Shown: positions 12,091 to 23,715 of the stretch, piece after piece | How positions within the stretch are numbered: position 1 is the stretch's first letter | Layout: each line of letters begins with the position of its first letter | DNA from: Dillenia suffruticosa | Taxonomy: Eukaryota > Streptophyta > Magnoliopsida > Dilleniales > Dilleniaceae | Reading direction: 5' to 3' | Length of the DNA: 64,000 bases | Assembly (NCBI GenBank): GCA_033439265.1 | Contig: JAVTVX010000010.1 | Coordinates: 18,961,056 to 19,025,055, forward strand | Notes under the pieces: generated by a model | Databases searched by the model: none | What the model saw: the letters and a program-made list of their open reading frames with translations, nothing else | Told to the model about the DNA's origin: nothing | Program-made: the position numbers and the translations under genes

Positions 12091-14640
12091 ATGATTTCAC
12101 GGTGGAGGTACGATCGGTTAAATTTACTCCGGATAGGCTTATTGGCTTTGGCGTTGCTGTTTCAGCGGAATTTTATTTTTTGTTTGTCACTCAACGATGA
12201 AGGTACTTGCTTTCTTTGTTTCAATCTCTTACGCTGGAGTTTTTTTCAGGCGTTTGATGGTGAATTTGGTTTGAATTTTTAGGATGGGCGTTAATGAAGT
12301 TTCGAGAGAGAGTGGTGAAAGATCCGTTTGGTGATTTGTCAAATTGGAATTCGAATGGTGAAATCCAATATGAGTATGTTGAAGTCTTTTATTTGCGAGT
12401 TTTTTTTTCCCCATATTTATCTATCATATTTTTCTATCTATTTGATTGATGGCTTTTTACTTCCTTAAACATCAGGGATGATGCTCTTCATGGATCTAAG
12501 GTATATCGGAGGCTGCAGCAGCAGTTTCCTGCTTCGCAATCCCCTACAAAAGACGAAAAGGAGTCCAAATTAACACCATCTCCTGCCCCATCACCATCAT
12601 CTTCTTCATCTTCATTTGCTCCATCACCCAATACACCCTCAATGTCACCCTCGGGCTCGCCTTTCCTATCCCCATCTTTTCCTCCAACATCACCTTCACC
12701 CGAGTCCCCTGTACGATCCCCTTCAGCATTGTTCTCGCCGACACCATCTCCTTTGCCAGCAGTACCTCCGAATGAAGCTTCCTCACGTCCAGCAAGTCCA
12801 CCTAATGTTGCTGCTGAACCATCGCCATCACATAATGCTTCAGCACCTTCACCTTTAGTTCCCAACAATGTGTCAAAGAAGGCTAGTCATAGGGTTATAA
12901 TCTGGTGTTCTGTTGCAGGGGGATCCCTATTCCTAATTATAACAGCCATTGGCATCATCTTATATCGAGGCAATAAGGTGGTCACTGTCAGACCTTGGGC
13001 AACGGGTTTGAGCGGGCAGCTGCAGAAAGCATTTGTAACAGGTCCTTTTTCTTTCTCTTTAGGAGCAAGAACTACCACATTTTTATAGTATAAGAAAAAG
13101 CAGCTGCTGGTCAGTGAAAGTGGGGTATTCTGTCGGCTACAGCATGAACCAACACCTTTTCATCCTACGGAAAATAGCCCACAGCCCAAAACCCAGCTAA
13201 CCAAAATCTTTGGTCTAACGAAATTTCCATCTGAGGTAACTAAAGAAAAATTTTGCTCTAATTTGGACCAATTTTCTACCCAAACGCGAAACCTCAAAGC
13301 ATGTGTGACTTGTAAGAATTGCTGAAGCGCAGCCATCATGCATCATAATTGCATATTTAGCTGGCTCTGCTTTTCTTTTTTACCTACTTATAAATATGCA
13401 TTTTCAGGTGTGCCAAGTCTTCAACGGTCAGAGCTAGAAGTTGCCTGCGAGGATTTTAGTAACGTAATTGGCACTCTAGGAGATGTCAAAGTGTATAAAG
13501 GGACTCTTTCTAGTGGAGTCGAAATAGCAGTGACTTCTACTGCAATGACTTCTAGAGATGAATGGTCAAGGAACTTGGAAACCCAGTTCAGGAATAAGGT
13601 GAGGAAACAATTTCCTGCCAAATTTCATCTACCTTTTCAAGCGATCCTTCAGATTGTAGTTGCTAATGTTGACAATCTTATCAGATAGAATCATTATCAA
13701 AGGTGAATCACAAGAATTTTGTTAATCTTATTGGGTTTTGCGAAGAAGAGAAGCCTTTCACCAGAATGATGGTATTTGAATATGCTCCAAACGGGACACT
13801 CTTTGAACATCTGCACAGTAAGTTCTTATTCTTAAAACAAAGCATGTATCATGGAAGAAATCCTATGAACATCAGTTATTTCTGCCAATTAATTTGTTCA
13901 TTCTGCTATAGGGCAAGCTCATGTTTGCCATTTATATTGCAAAAACTGTATCCTTATTATTATTGGAGACTAAAGCCTGCACCTACATCGAAGTTCCCTA
14001 ATCTTTAAAGAACCTCAATGGTTGTCAATTGTTTCTTGCAGTACAAGAAGCAGAACATTTGGATTGGGGTATGCGAGTGAGGATAGCTATGGGCATGGCT
14101 TACTGTCTGGAGTATATGCACCAAATGACCCCACCTACAGCCCACAAGAACCTGCAATCTTCATCTGTATACCTGACGGAAGATTATGCAGCCAAGATAT
14201 CGGATTTCAGTTTTTGGACTCAGCTTAGTGCAGCAAACATAGGATTAGCCAAGAAGGAGCTTCTGGCAAACCAATCAGCTGATCCCGAGAGCAATGTTTA
14301 TAGCTTTGGGGCAATTTTGTTGGAATTGATAACTGGTAGGCTACCATATTCGGTGGACAATGGTTCCATCACAGATTGGGCATCAAACCTTTTGAGTACT
14401 GACAAACCCTTGAGTGAAATTGTTGATCCAACTCTAGAGTCATTCTCCGAGGAGGAGCTTAAACAACTGCTTGAAGTTGTCAAGGAATGCATTAGTCCTG
14501 ATCCAGGACAAATACCAACAATGAGAGATATTACGACCAGGTTGAAGGAGATTACTGCAATGGGGCCTGATGGAGCAACTCCTAAATCATCTCCTCTTTG
14601 GTGGGCAGAACTTGAAATCATGTCTTCAGAAACAAGTTAA
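12091..14640 (+). CDS. Inactive receptor-like kinase (At2g40270/At3g56050/At5g58540 type)
   Basis: Exons 12091-12202, 12283-12373, 12476-13041, 13408-13598, 13685-13817 and 14042-14640 join in frame to about 563 residues. There is an N-terminal hydrophobic signal (about 1-33), a short segment like the LRR N-terminal cap ('LMKFRERVVKDPFGDLSNW'), and a Ser/Pro-rich ectodomain (about 100-200) in place of leucine-rich repeats. One membrane helix (about 209-232) is followed by a kinase fold ending 'SPLWWAELE', typical of this subfamily. The ATP-site lysine of the VAIK motif is missing ('EIAVTSTAM'), HRD reads HKN, and DFG reads DFS, so it should be a pseudokinase. Relatives are plasma-membrane proteins related to MDIS-type receptors. 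The start was chosen because it gives the signal peptide. The exact Arabidopsis counterpart is uncertain; gene order favours At5g58540. Confidence 0.9.
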
Positions 14641-15352
14641 TAATCTGAGTAGTGAATTGTGGAACGAAATTCTTTTTTTTTTCTCTCTCTCTCTTTTTCC
14701 TTCCTTTTTGTTTTTGGTGGAAAATGATTTTCTTTGCTTGCCTTATGTTGTACGCTTAAAATTCTGTTGTTGGGGTTTAAAGGGATCTGGTTATATCTAA
14801 CCATGGAAGGGGAATAATATATGTAAATTGTAAATAACCGAGAATAACGAACTGTTTGATTTTGAGTTTTGTCCTTTAGCCTTTACTCCTTTTCGTCATT
14901 TCATTCGGCAAAGTGGTAGGAACTGCTACCTCAAATTTTCTGTAAATTGATCGTTATTCCTTGAAAATCAACCTTTTTTATTGTACTATGGTGTCAAGAC
15001 AAATTGGAGGAATAATCACTTTCCAACAGGACAAAAATTGTGAGAGTAGATCAATGTCAGGAACAATTACAAAGACAACAAACCATGATCTTTGACCTAA
15101 CAAATTGGTTACCTACATTGCTCCCTCACCATGCCATTGTTGCTACAACTGGTAAAATAGGGGCGATCTCTCTGAATTTTTCTTCTCAGGCGTCAGGCCA
15201 TGGCTGCATACCTTTTGGAGCAGCTATTGCACCGTGTTGGTGAATCCAAAGGAACAATGTGGTGGCATGGCAAGCTCATGCACTTTACTTTGACTTATGC
15301 ATGGCAAAGACGGCCTTTGCTTTGGCTGCATGAGCAATATCGGCATGCAAGG
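14641..15352. other. 3' flank of the receptor-like kinase; no gene seen
   Basis: Probably the kinase 3' UTR followed by a short spacer before the EOL pseudogene, which lies on the opposite strand and is read toward it. A CT-rich stretch occurs at 14671-14704. I see nothing else. Confidence 0.6.
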
Positions 15353-17310
15353 TCATACTTCTTGTTGTTGGGTAGCTTGATGCCTCACTCTGCTATAAAA
15401 ATCAAGTGTATTCATTTGGCTGGGGTCCAAGCAGAGAGCTGCTTCAGTCTTGTAAAGCAGAAACAAGGTCGCCCATTGACTCGTGGAACACAGCCTGTAG
15501 CTGCAGCATTTGCACATCAGGCTTGAAAGCTATGGCTGTAGTCAGCTCTTTAACAGCTTCAGTCTCTCTCCGATCATCCATTAGCACCAAGCCATGCAAC
15601 TCAGAACGTTAGCATGAGCCTTTGTCTCCCACATCGCAGTAATTGAATGCAGCATTACAATAGAACAAGAAAAATCTCCAGTGATGTGAAGATAAATTTA
15701 TTGGTGGTGATAAAACGATGCTTATGAATATATTAGGCAAGCATATAAATAAACTTTTAGCTCTCTATAAAATATTGGGCCAAAAGCTAGGATGTCACAG
15801 GTTCTTCACTACTTGAAAATAGAAGCCACTTTGCATAATATACCCAGAAATGCAGAGTTCATTAATTACCTGCTGCCCTGTATCTGTAGGGGTGAGTCCT
15901 GAGTGGATCCAGTCGTGTTGCCATATCAAGATCACTCTTTGCCATCTCTCGGTCACAGTATTCTGATCTTTTCTGATATGCAGATGCATATCAGATTATA
16001 TACACGTGCCAACCCTTGATGATCTCTGGTTTGCTTAATATCCAGAGCTTTCATGTAGCAATCTGCAGCGAGATCCAGCTTCCCACAATCAACATACATG
16101 CTCCCTAGATTATTCAGTGCCTGCAAAATCCACAAATCTGATCAGGCACATCCTGAAAGGAACATCTACAATCTGAGAATGCCATTATCGATGACTCATA
16201 CTTGTCCCTTCTGAAGACCATCTGAAGGACACATAAGAGACTCCTCCAGCAGTTGGATAACTAGACATGAGATTTCAGGAGGTTTCAGGATCTAAACTTG
16301 TATCTGCCAAGGAGTATGCTTTAAGAAAATATGCTTCAAAGGACTTCTGGATACAGATAGATTCCTCGGCTTTACATACTGCCTCTTCATGATGGCCGGT
16401 ATCATATAAAAACCATCCTTCATAAACATGCCTCTCATGCAGAGAGAGAGAGAGAGAGAACCGCTTTGCGCCAATTGCAGACAAACTTTTCGACAATTTA
16501 ACCTACAAAAACAGTAAATATCGGCAATCACTTTAGGAATCTACTTAGTTCATGATCATCTTTCTGCAGTAGCTTTACAGTCCCGTACTGATTGATTTCA
16601 TAAAAACCAAATGGTTAGCAAACTTTCTGTAGTTTCTACTAGAAGATCCATACTTATCTATAAGGCTAGTACACGTTGATGGGTCTAGGTTTCTAGGTTA
16701 TTAGTTACAAAGGTTATGCAGTCAATACTGTAATACCGCAGTTATATTAGTCAAGAATACAGAAGAAGTATAAACATGTATGAGTGTATCGTATCGGTTC
16801 CCAAACCGGTGATTGATCATGATGGTGAATGCATATAAGTAAACTGCTTTTGAAGACAATGACAAGCAATTGTATTGGTTCCACATACCTCAGAAGAAGC
16901 AGGGATTGCCGAAACCACACACAAAGGCTCTTTCACTGATCATTTTCCGGCATCTGATGTATGACGGGCAGAGAACCAATGTCATCAACTGAAGACCAGT
17001 GGTCATACAGTTGCCATCATGAAACATGATGGCTAAGGTGCTCAACCAGATGGTCCGCTCTTAATTTCCCATGAAACATCGTGTAACTAGGTTCCAAAGT
17101 CAATAGAGCACGAATATCTATTATGGCATATCCAAAATTCTCAAGTGCTATCAAGAATCAAGCTCGCAGTTCCAGGCAGTCAGCGGACACCTTAAAGGCA
17201 AGGATTCTATTGATCTCTGTGATGGCAGCTGCAATCTGGTTCTCCTCCACCATCAACACAGCTCTGTGAAATGGTCCATCCAAGATGCTTATCAGCAATC
17301 CAAAGTGAAA
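15353..17310 (-). pseudogene. Decayed ETO1-like (EOL) gene, C-terminal TPR part
   Basis: ETO1/EOL proteins are BTB-TPR adaptors that bring type-2 ACC synthases to CUL3 ubiquitin ligases and so limit ethylene production. Read on the - strand, successive blocks match the ETO1/EOL C-terminal half. Examples are 'VEENQIAAAITEINRILAFK' (17265-17180), 'YTMFHGKLRADHLVE', 'IGSLPVIHQM', 'HERHVYEGWFLYDTGHHEEA', 'ALNNLGSMYVDCGKLDLAAD', 'RSEYCDREMAKSDLDMATRL', and a final block near 15500-15600 with 'LMDDRRETEAVKELTTAIAF'. The gene is broken many times. A stop replaces Trp near 17160 and further stops lie near 17017 and 16930. A GA repeat at 16440-16458 shifts the frame, residues are missing after 'HQGLARVYNL', and a one-base frame slip sits near 15480. 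The first half of the gene is absent. The position between the kinase and FOLK fits EOL2. Confidence 0.9.
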
Positions 17311-17461
17311 ACCCAATAACAAGTCTGGTGGCTAAAGCAGTAATATGTAGCCGCAACAAGCTGTTCTGGGGACCAAATTTGCCTCAGAGAATATGCTTCT
17401 TGTCAAAATTATTTAGGGCACTTTCAATCATCAAAACCTGATATCTTCACATTAATTTCTT

Positions 17462-18240
17462 TCAAAGCATTTTCATGATCCAGAGTCTATACTTCTTCAT
17501 GTACATATGCACAAGACAAGGTCCAATTAGACCTTCATCAGCAAGGCGCTTGCAAAGGTTGAGATAAGGTTCTAATTTTCCTGATTGTTGGATCCCTTTT
17601 CTTAATCGCTGCAAAACAGCTTCCCTGTCCAAATACTCAGGAAACAGACCCACATCAAGCATTTTAAAGATTATTTCAGAAGCATCCTCAAAATGCCCTC
17701 CTTTAGCATAACCTCTCAACAACGATGATAAGGTTTTCTTCTTATGGGCAGAGCTTGTAACTTCCATTTTCGTAAGCAACCGTGAGATAGCAGTTGTTTC
17801 TTTTTGCGAAGCACATATAGCTAAAACAATGTCATAAAGCTCACCATCGGCTTCCTTTCCTGCAAGCTTCATTTCCCACAGTCGTCTTTCAGCCTCAACT
17901 CCTCGACCAGCACATATATACATAGCAAGCAGTCTCTCATGGACTACTCCTTGTAGAGAGGAATTCCCCTCTTCCATCACCCAATTGGACATGCATACTC
18001 CTTGAGCTAGAAGATGCATCTGATAACTCTCAATGAGACTAACATTATCCGCATCAAGTTCAACAATTAGACCAGCCTTTGCAAAACCTTTTAACTTGTG
18101 TAAAGCTTTAGCAAAATCATTTAACTTCTTCACCACAGCTGTCATCGCAATGAGATAACTGTAGACCTCAGGTTTCAGGCCTGATTATTTGAAGTCAATC
18201 ACCAGTCTAACAGCGTCCCGATAATTCCCATCGACCAGCA
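17462..18240 (-). pseudogene. Pentatricopeptide-repeat protein, C-terminal fragment
   Basis: An open frame of 227 codons (18145-17462) continues upstream in the same frame through 'LVDGNYRDAVRLVIDFK', a stop, then 'SGLKPEVYSYLIAM'. The SGLKPEVYSYL phrase is a typical PPR repeat, and later helical pairs ('LYDIVLAICASQKE', 'LLRGYAKGGHFEDASEIIFK') are PPR-like. PPR proteins bind RNA in mitochondria or plastids. A TAA interrupts the frame near 18188 and no upstream PPR array or transit peptide is visible, so this looks like a 5'-truncated relic rather than a short gene. It lies just 5' of the EOL pseudogene on the same strand. The parent PPR gene is not identified with confidence. Confidence 0.75.
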
Positions 18241-19851
18241 ACAAACATTATCAGACTATCATCATGATAAAATCTGATTCCAAAACTACTATCATATCAA
18301 CCATTTGACCCAGAATTGCCGGTTTTAATTGCATTTCATGTAGCCGACAGCAACTAATATGAGATTAAGCCATACTTGAGCTGAGAGGTTTTAAGAAAAT
18401 GGTGCATGCATAGCCAATTGGCGTCCACAGTGGAATCCAAATGGAACTTAGGCTTTTTAGCGGCAAAACCTCGTAGGTGTTGCTAATAATTAGTTCATTT
18501 ATATCAAGGGATCCTGAACTCAAAAGAATCATCCCAGTGAATCGATGCTGAAGGCAAACTTCGGAAAGTCAAAAAACAACTACTTTACAAAATTTTGCAC
18601 CATGTTTAAGCACAGTCCGAGAACATGTGCCCTCACAAATAGAAAGAAAACAATTCAAGGACATTGCTTATAATGATATGAATGGAAGACTAATAAAAAA
18701 AATAATTGCACATAATTCAATCTTAAAAACAAATAATAGATGACAGAGCAAGAGCGTGGCATTGTGAAGGTTAGGACTACTAGCTTACCATCATCTTCCA
18801 AGCAGGGTAACCAGTTGGACCTCCTTTTTGCCCTTCATCATCATCTTCCGAAAAATATATTATTGTTCTGTATGGGTAATAATTATGACTTAATGTTAGC
18901 ATTTGCATGCAACTTAGATCAATAGAAAAAAAAAGTGAAACATAATTCCAATTTCTAGTTATTCATTCAAGGAAGGAGAATATTATTTGGGAGTAATGCT
19001 ATTTATGATCACTAGTTTTGGGAGTGATCTCCTCTTAACGGGACTCGATTGGTTGGTTGGCATACATATATCATCTTATAAAGATTAATTATTGGCTGAG
19101 ACCGGAATTATACCATTTAGTCGCTTACCAAATCACTAGTACATTTGATAGTGTTAGCATTTAAAAATTTGAAGTAACGCCTAGAGTGCATCGTGTAAAC
19201 GACCTCACGTTGATTGTGACTGTCCTAGTGTCCTATGTCCTCATGAGAGCAATAAATTCAGAAAGAATTAGGAGCTGTCACTATTATGCATTCCTCGTCT
19301 ATAATATCACTCAAAAAAAAAAGTGAAATCAGGTAATTATTTTGTGTTACTCTTGATCGTGAATCCATTCAAATCAAATTTTAAACAAAAATATATAGCA
19401 AGATTCATGTAATCCCTCTTTTTAAAAAAATAAAATAAAATTAAAAAGATGGTAAGATTTCCAAATATATATGCACCATCAGAATTTGTGTGGAAAGTGG
19501 GGCAATAGGAGAATGATACACGAATACTGAATCCATTCAAATCCATCCAATTTAATATTTCTGAGATCTGTTCAAACATTACACGTGTTTATTATTGGTA
19601 AGTGACGAGCCTTGGAAGATTCAATGTGTTCGAAATTTAATTTTTGTTTTTGAGTTTTCTCCTTAAAAAAGTATTGAATTCAGGCGTTAATTAATATTTA
19701 TTTTATATTACCGAAATTAATTGTTAAACGCATAATATTAGGAAAATAATAAAAAAAAATCAAATAGACTGTTAACAATGAAAAATAATGAAATCCCACT
19801 TATTACAATCATGGCGCACATGTGGGGATAGGGGAATAGCAAAAGATAGGT
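18241..19851. other. Intergenic, AT-rich; no gene seen
   Basis: About 1.6 kb between the PPR relic and the 3' end of the first bZIP gene. No frame with recognisable coding character was found on either strand. The part nearest 19851 is expected to be the 3' UTR of the bZIP gene. Confidence 0.6.
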
Positions 19852-21257
19852 CTAATGGGAGTTCTTGTTTCCCATCTGAGCCAACTTCATTCGGAGTTCC
19901 TCCAATTCTTGCTCTATCCTAGCCTGCTTAGGATAATTGTTTTGCAGCCTTTCAACCAAAGCCAGGTTCAGTCTCGGATCATTCTTGCCTTGAAACCTCT
20001 GTCCATGCATTTGTTGCACTGACATGATACTCCATAACTCCGCAGCTACATTTTTATTCTGGTTGATCAGTTCTGCAATAACATGATACAATCAACCAAA
20101 TTTTTCATAACATCATAATCGGGACCATAAGAGATCAGCGAGTTGCAAAATTACGCTGATTAAGCCTTGAAGTCTCTGCCAAGTTTCTTATCTTTTCATG
20201 CATTGAGGCATTCTCCATCTTCAGCCGGTGGGCATGCTCCACTTGGCCTGTAATTTGATTGTTGAGAGCAGCTACCTCCGCCTACCCGCACAAAGAAATT
20301 GTATATACATATCATTTTCAAGCTAAGTACTCCAATAAAGAAAGAAAAATTACTTGATTAATATTTCATGTGAACTTAATTAACTAAACTAAAAAAATGG
20401 GGTGGGGAAAGCATCATCAGATTAATTACCTTCAATTTTAGGGTTTTTCGCTCCAATTCAGTTATTTGTTGAATCTTCTTGAGCCTAGACCTCTTTGATG
20501 ACTCTCGATTGGCTATGGCTCTACGGTTGGAAATTCAAGCTAGTTAATATTAATAAGGAATTAGCAATTAAACATGCTTGTGTAAATGAGAAAAAGAGAA
20601 ATCATAATTTTGATTATAAGGGTTTTATCGTGAGATATTGTAAAAATAAAGAAGGAATCACTGTCGAATTTTTAAAAGAAAATAAAAAATTTTTTTTTAT
20701 CAACTTTCTCATATATATATATATATATATGCATGTGTAAGTGTGTGTGTGTTTATGTGTGTGCACGCATGCGCCCTCAATTATATATCAAAAAATTTCA
20801 AAAGGGAAAAGATTATTAAAATTCAAAATTTTTAGAAATATTGGATGATTGAAAACCTTAGCGGTCCACTAATACAATAGCTCCAATGACAAGGGTTGAA
20901 AAAGTGGGAAGGGCTCTACCTTCTAAGCTTAGCAGGATCCATGTCTGGATGAAAATTACCTCTTCCCTGTTGGATTTCAGTCCTTGGCTTTGTAGTATTA
21001 GTACTAGCACAAGAACCGGGACCTTGAACGTTAGGGCTGGGGCTGGCGATGGGGATGATGTTCGGGACGGGGATCTGATCACTAGAAGGCTGAGGTGCAA
21101 GCTGCATGCTCCAATTCCCAGCCTGGTTTATTGCATTGGCAAACATCATTTCATATTGTTGGAATATATCAGCTGCAGTACCCTCGGCATTGTTGGAGGA
21201 TTCACCAGAGCCTGGTTGTGGCATTCCTATGGGATTGTTATTTTCCACCCCCTCCAT
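19852..21257 (-). CDS. bZIP transcription factor, group E-like (copy A)
   Basis: Exons read 21257-20920, 20520-20430, 20281-20155 and 20072-19852, joining in frame to about 258 residues. The basic region carries the N-x7-R signature ('NRESSKRSR', Asn117 to Arg125) preceded by 'DPAKLRR'. The zipper follows from 'ITELERKTLKLK' into 'AEVAALNNQITGQVEHAHRL'. Layout and sequence resemble plant group E (bZIP34/61) and group I factors, which act in the nucleus, but the DNA-contact segment reads NRESS rather than NRQSA. Group E proteins have a proline in the third heptad; this copy has Asn151 there. The N-terminal 110 residues are low-complexity (Asn/Ser/Pro). An in-frame Met 17 codons upstream (21308) is an alternative start; 21257 was chosen because 'MEGVENN' begins a typical acidic leader. 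Confidence 0.85.
20709..20730 (+). repeat. (AT)n microsatellite in bZIP copy A intron 1
   Basis: An AT dinucleotide run followed by a GT-rich run up to about 20762. Confidence 0.85.
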
Positions 21258-22482
21258 TACTGTCTCACGATGGATCAACAGATACCCAATGACTATGGTG
21301 TGTGTCATTTGTTATTTATAATAATTAAAATCAAATCTTACTAAATTTAGCTCACGCTAAAAGAGAAATAAATGAAAGGATTACATATTCATTGAATCAG
21401 TTCACCTACTAAAATTTTTCTTTTTGTTCTTTTTAATTGCCCTCCAAATTCAAATTGTAGGTCTGTATTAAAAAAAGACCTTCCATTTGTTACCATGTTC
21501 CTCTCCTTTTTATAAAAATATTTGGGAGAAAATTAATTGGTAAGTATTTAAAAAGAAAAAACAAAATCTTTTATTCATTTAATCTATTTTGAGGTGAGAC
21601 TCGGTGGGAAGGGAGAGAGCATTGATCAGCTCCCAAAGTTTGTTTAAAGCGGTAAATTTGATTAACGGAGAAAGCAGAAAACAAAAGGAGTTGCTACATT
21701 AACCTGATAAGCCACCTAATCAACATTTTCCAAAATTAAATTAGAAGTAATTAATTGAGTTAATGTTGATTAAGATTATTTTTGGACTTTATGTTGCAGC
21801 TCGTACAAAATTGGACTTTGGACAACCATGGTTGGAGCCATTTAGACTAGGTCCTTTGACTTGGCTCTAAAATGTCTTTAGGAAACTTGATTAATATATT
21901 GAAAATTATTTCTTATTGCGTCGAATTTTTAAATTTATATATTACGGTATTCTATATTAAACTTAATACTATATAAATGGACTGCAGATTTCCCTAATTA
22001 ACCTTTCCGATAGATAGGAGAAGAATCTAAACCAATCCCATATGTACTTTTTACAAAAAACACCACATATTTTAATCAATACTCTCTTTTGCGATAAATT
22101 CTCAAAAATAAATATAAAGAAACGATTAAGACATTGAAACTGTCTTCCTCTCGAGTATTCTCTCATAATTGTTTATTTTGTTCATTAATTAAAATTTATT
22201 TTGAAATGTAAAGATTGACCTTTTATTTTGGATATGGTAGTGATTAAATCAGCGTAATCTTTCTCTTATTTATCACATAAATAAGTTTAACATCGATGCA
22301 AAAAGTTAATTTTTAAAGAAAACCTATTTTGGATTGCAACTCCCTTTGTAAAAAGGCTTGGCCATCATAAAAAAGAGAAGAAAAGAGACAAATTCAAACC
22401 CCACATATGAGAAGAAACCCTACACCAGCTAGCAAAGGAAAGCCTTTTTTTGATAGGTCTAGTCGAAGGCATTTGTGTCCCC
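21258..22482. other. Spacer between the tandem bZIP genes
   Basis: About 1.2 kb, AT-rich, with no recognisable frame. It should hold the promoter of bZIP copy A (transcribed leftward from about 21300) and the 3' UTR of copy B. No clear shared promoter element was seen. Confidence 0.55.
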
Positions 22483-23173
22483 TTAACTCTTGGACCGGAG
22501 ATTGGCCAATTGTTGCTCTATCATACCCTGGTAAGCATAAGAATCGGGCAAATTCTCAAGCAACGGCTGCATCAAGCTCAGGGTTGTGTTAAGCATGCCG
22601 GCAGAAGCCATCTTCTGTTGCCTATGCGTTTGTTGCATGGCGTAGAGATGCTTCAAATCCCCCGCTTCTTCTTTCTTTCTCGCAATAAGTGCTGCAATAA
22701 GATTATGCATTTTAGGCAAGGATCCCCATGAGCATATTAATATATAAATTCACTAAAATAGAAGAGAGTTTTGCATGGTTACCGTCATTAAGCTTTGAAG
22801 TGGTTGCAATGGTCTCTATCTGTTTTCTCATTGACTTATTTTCCAATATCAGCATGTTCTTCTGCTCTCTGTAGTATGCAACTTGAGGGGTGAGAACAGC
22901 AACTTCCGCCTGCTTCCACACAAAATTGCAAAAATTAAATTAACCGATCAAAATCCTAATTACAAACTTAAACACATAAATAATTTCTATTTTGAGGTCA
23001 CTTCCAAACTGTTTTAAATTAAGGAATCGGCATCATACTTTTTTAATCAAAAATAATTTAAAAGTAAAGTTAATGAAACACACTAAATGGAGATCAGTTA
23101 AGTATTTAATCTCAAAATTAAGATTTTTTCAACTAATTAATTAATGATTCAATTTTTCTTAAAAAATTGAGCA

Positions 23174-23240
<67 letters not shown>

Positions 23241-23684
23241 GAACTGATTTATTGAATAGGTAAGCGGAAAACATAATATCATACCTCCAAAATTTTCATT
23301 GACCTCTCCAATTCAACCAAGTATTGAACCTTTTTCATCCTAGATTTCCTTGAAGCCTCCCGATTTGCCTCGAGTCTACGGTTGGAAAGTCAAAGTAGCT
23401 ATTTTTAATTATAAATCATAACTAAATAATGCTTATGTGTCTTCCCTGATACGAAAGTAAGAAACGAAGGAACCTGAAAAATTAATAGCAAAAATTTGAC
23501 AAGTAACTAAAATTAAAGTTTATAGATTAATTAATAATGTTTATAGAAATCTAAAACGAAGTAATTTTTTTCATACGGTTTTTCGTATCGAGGTCAGGTT
23601 TATGCTCCCTATCCTCTTCGTTTCTGTCTTCTGGTACCATGGATCTCCAATCTCACCCGTCATCGCATAAGGCAATTTAAATAT

Positions 23685-23715
<31 letters not shown>

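Noticed and set aside
12488-12868. A Gly/Glu/Asp-rich - strand frame of 126 codons
   Set aside because: Complement of the Ser/Pro-rich ectodomain of the receptor-like kinase; low complexity by construction.
15040-15612. Three + strand frames downstream of the kinase
   Set aside because: They lie opposite the last exon of the EOL pseudogene, which accounts for the coding-like composition.
16275-16531. Two overlapping - strand frames that could be read as small TPR genes
   Set aside because: They are two frames of one EOL exon split by a GA-repeat frame slip.
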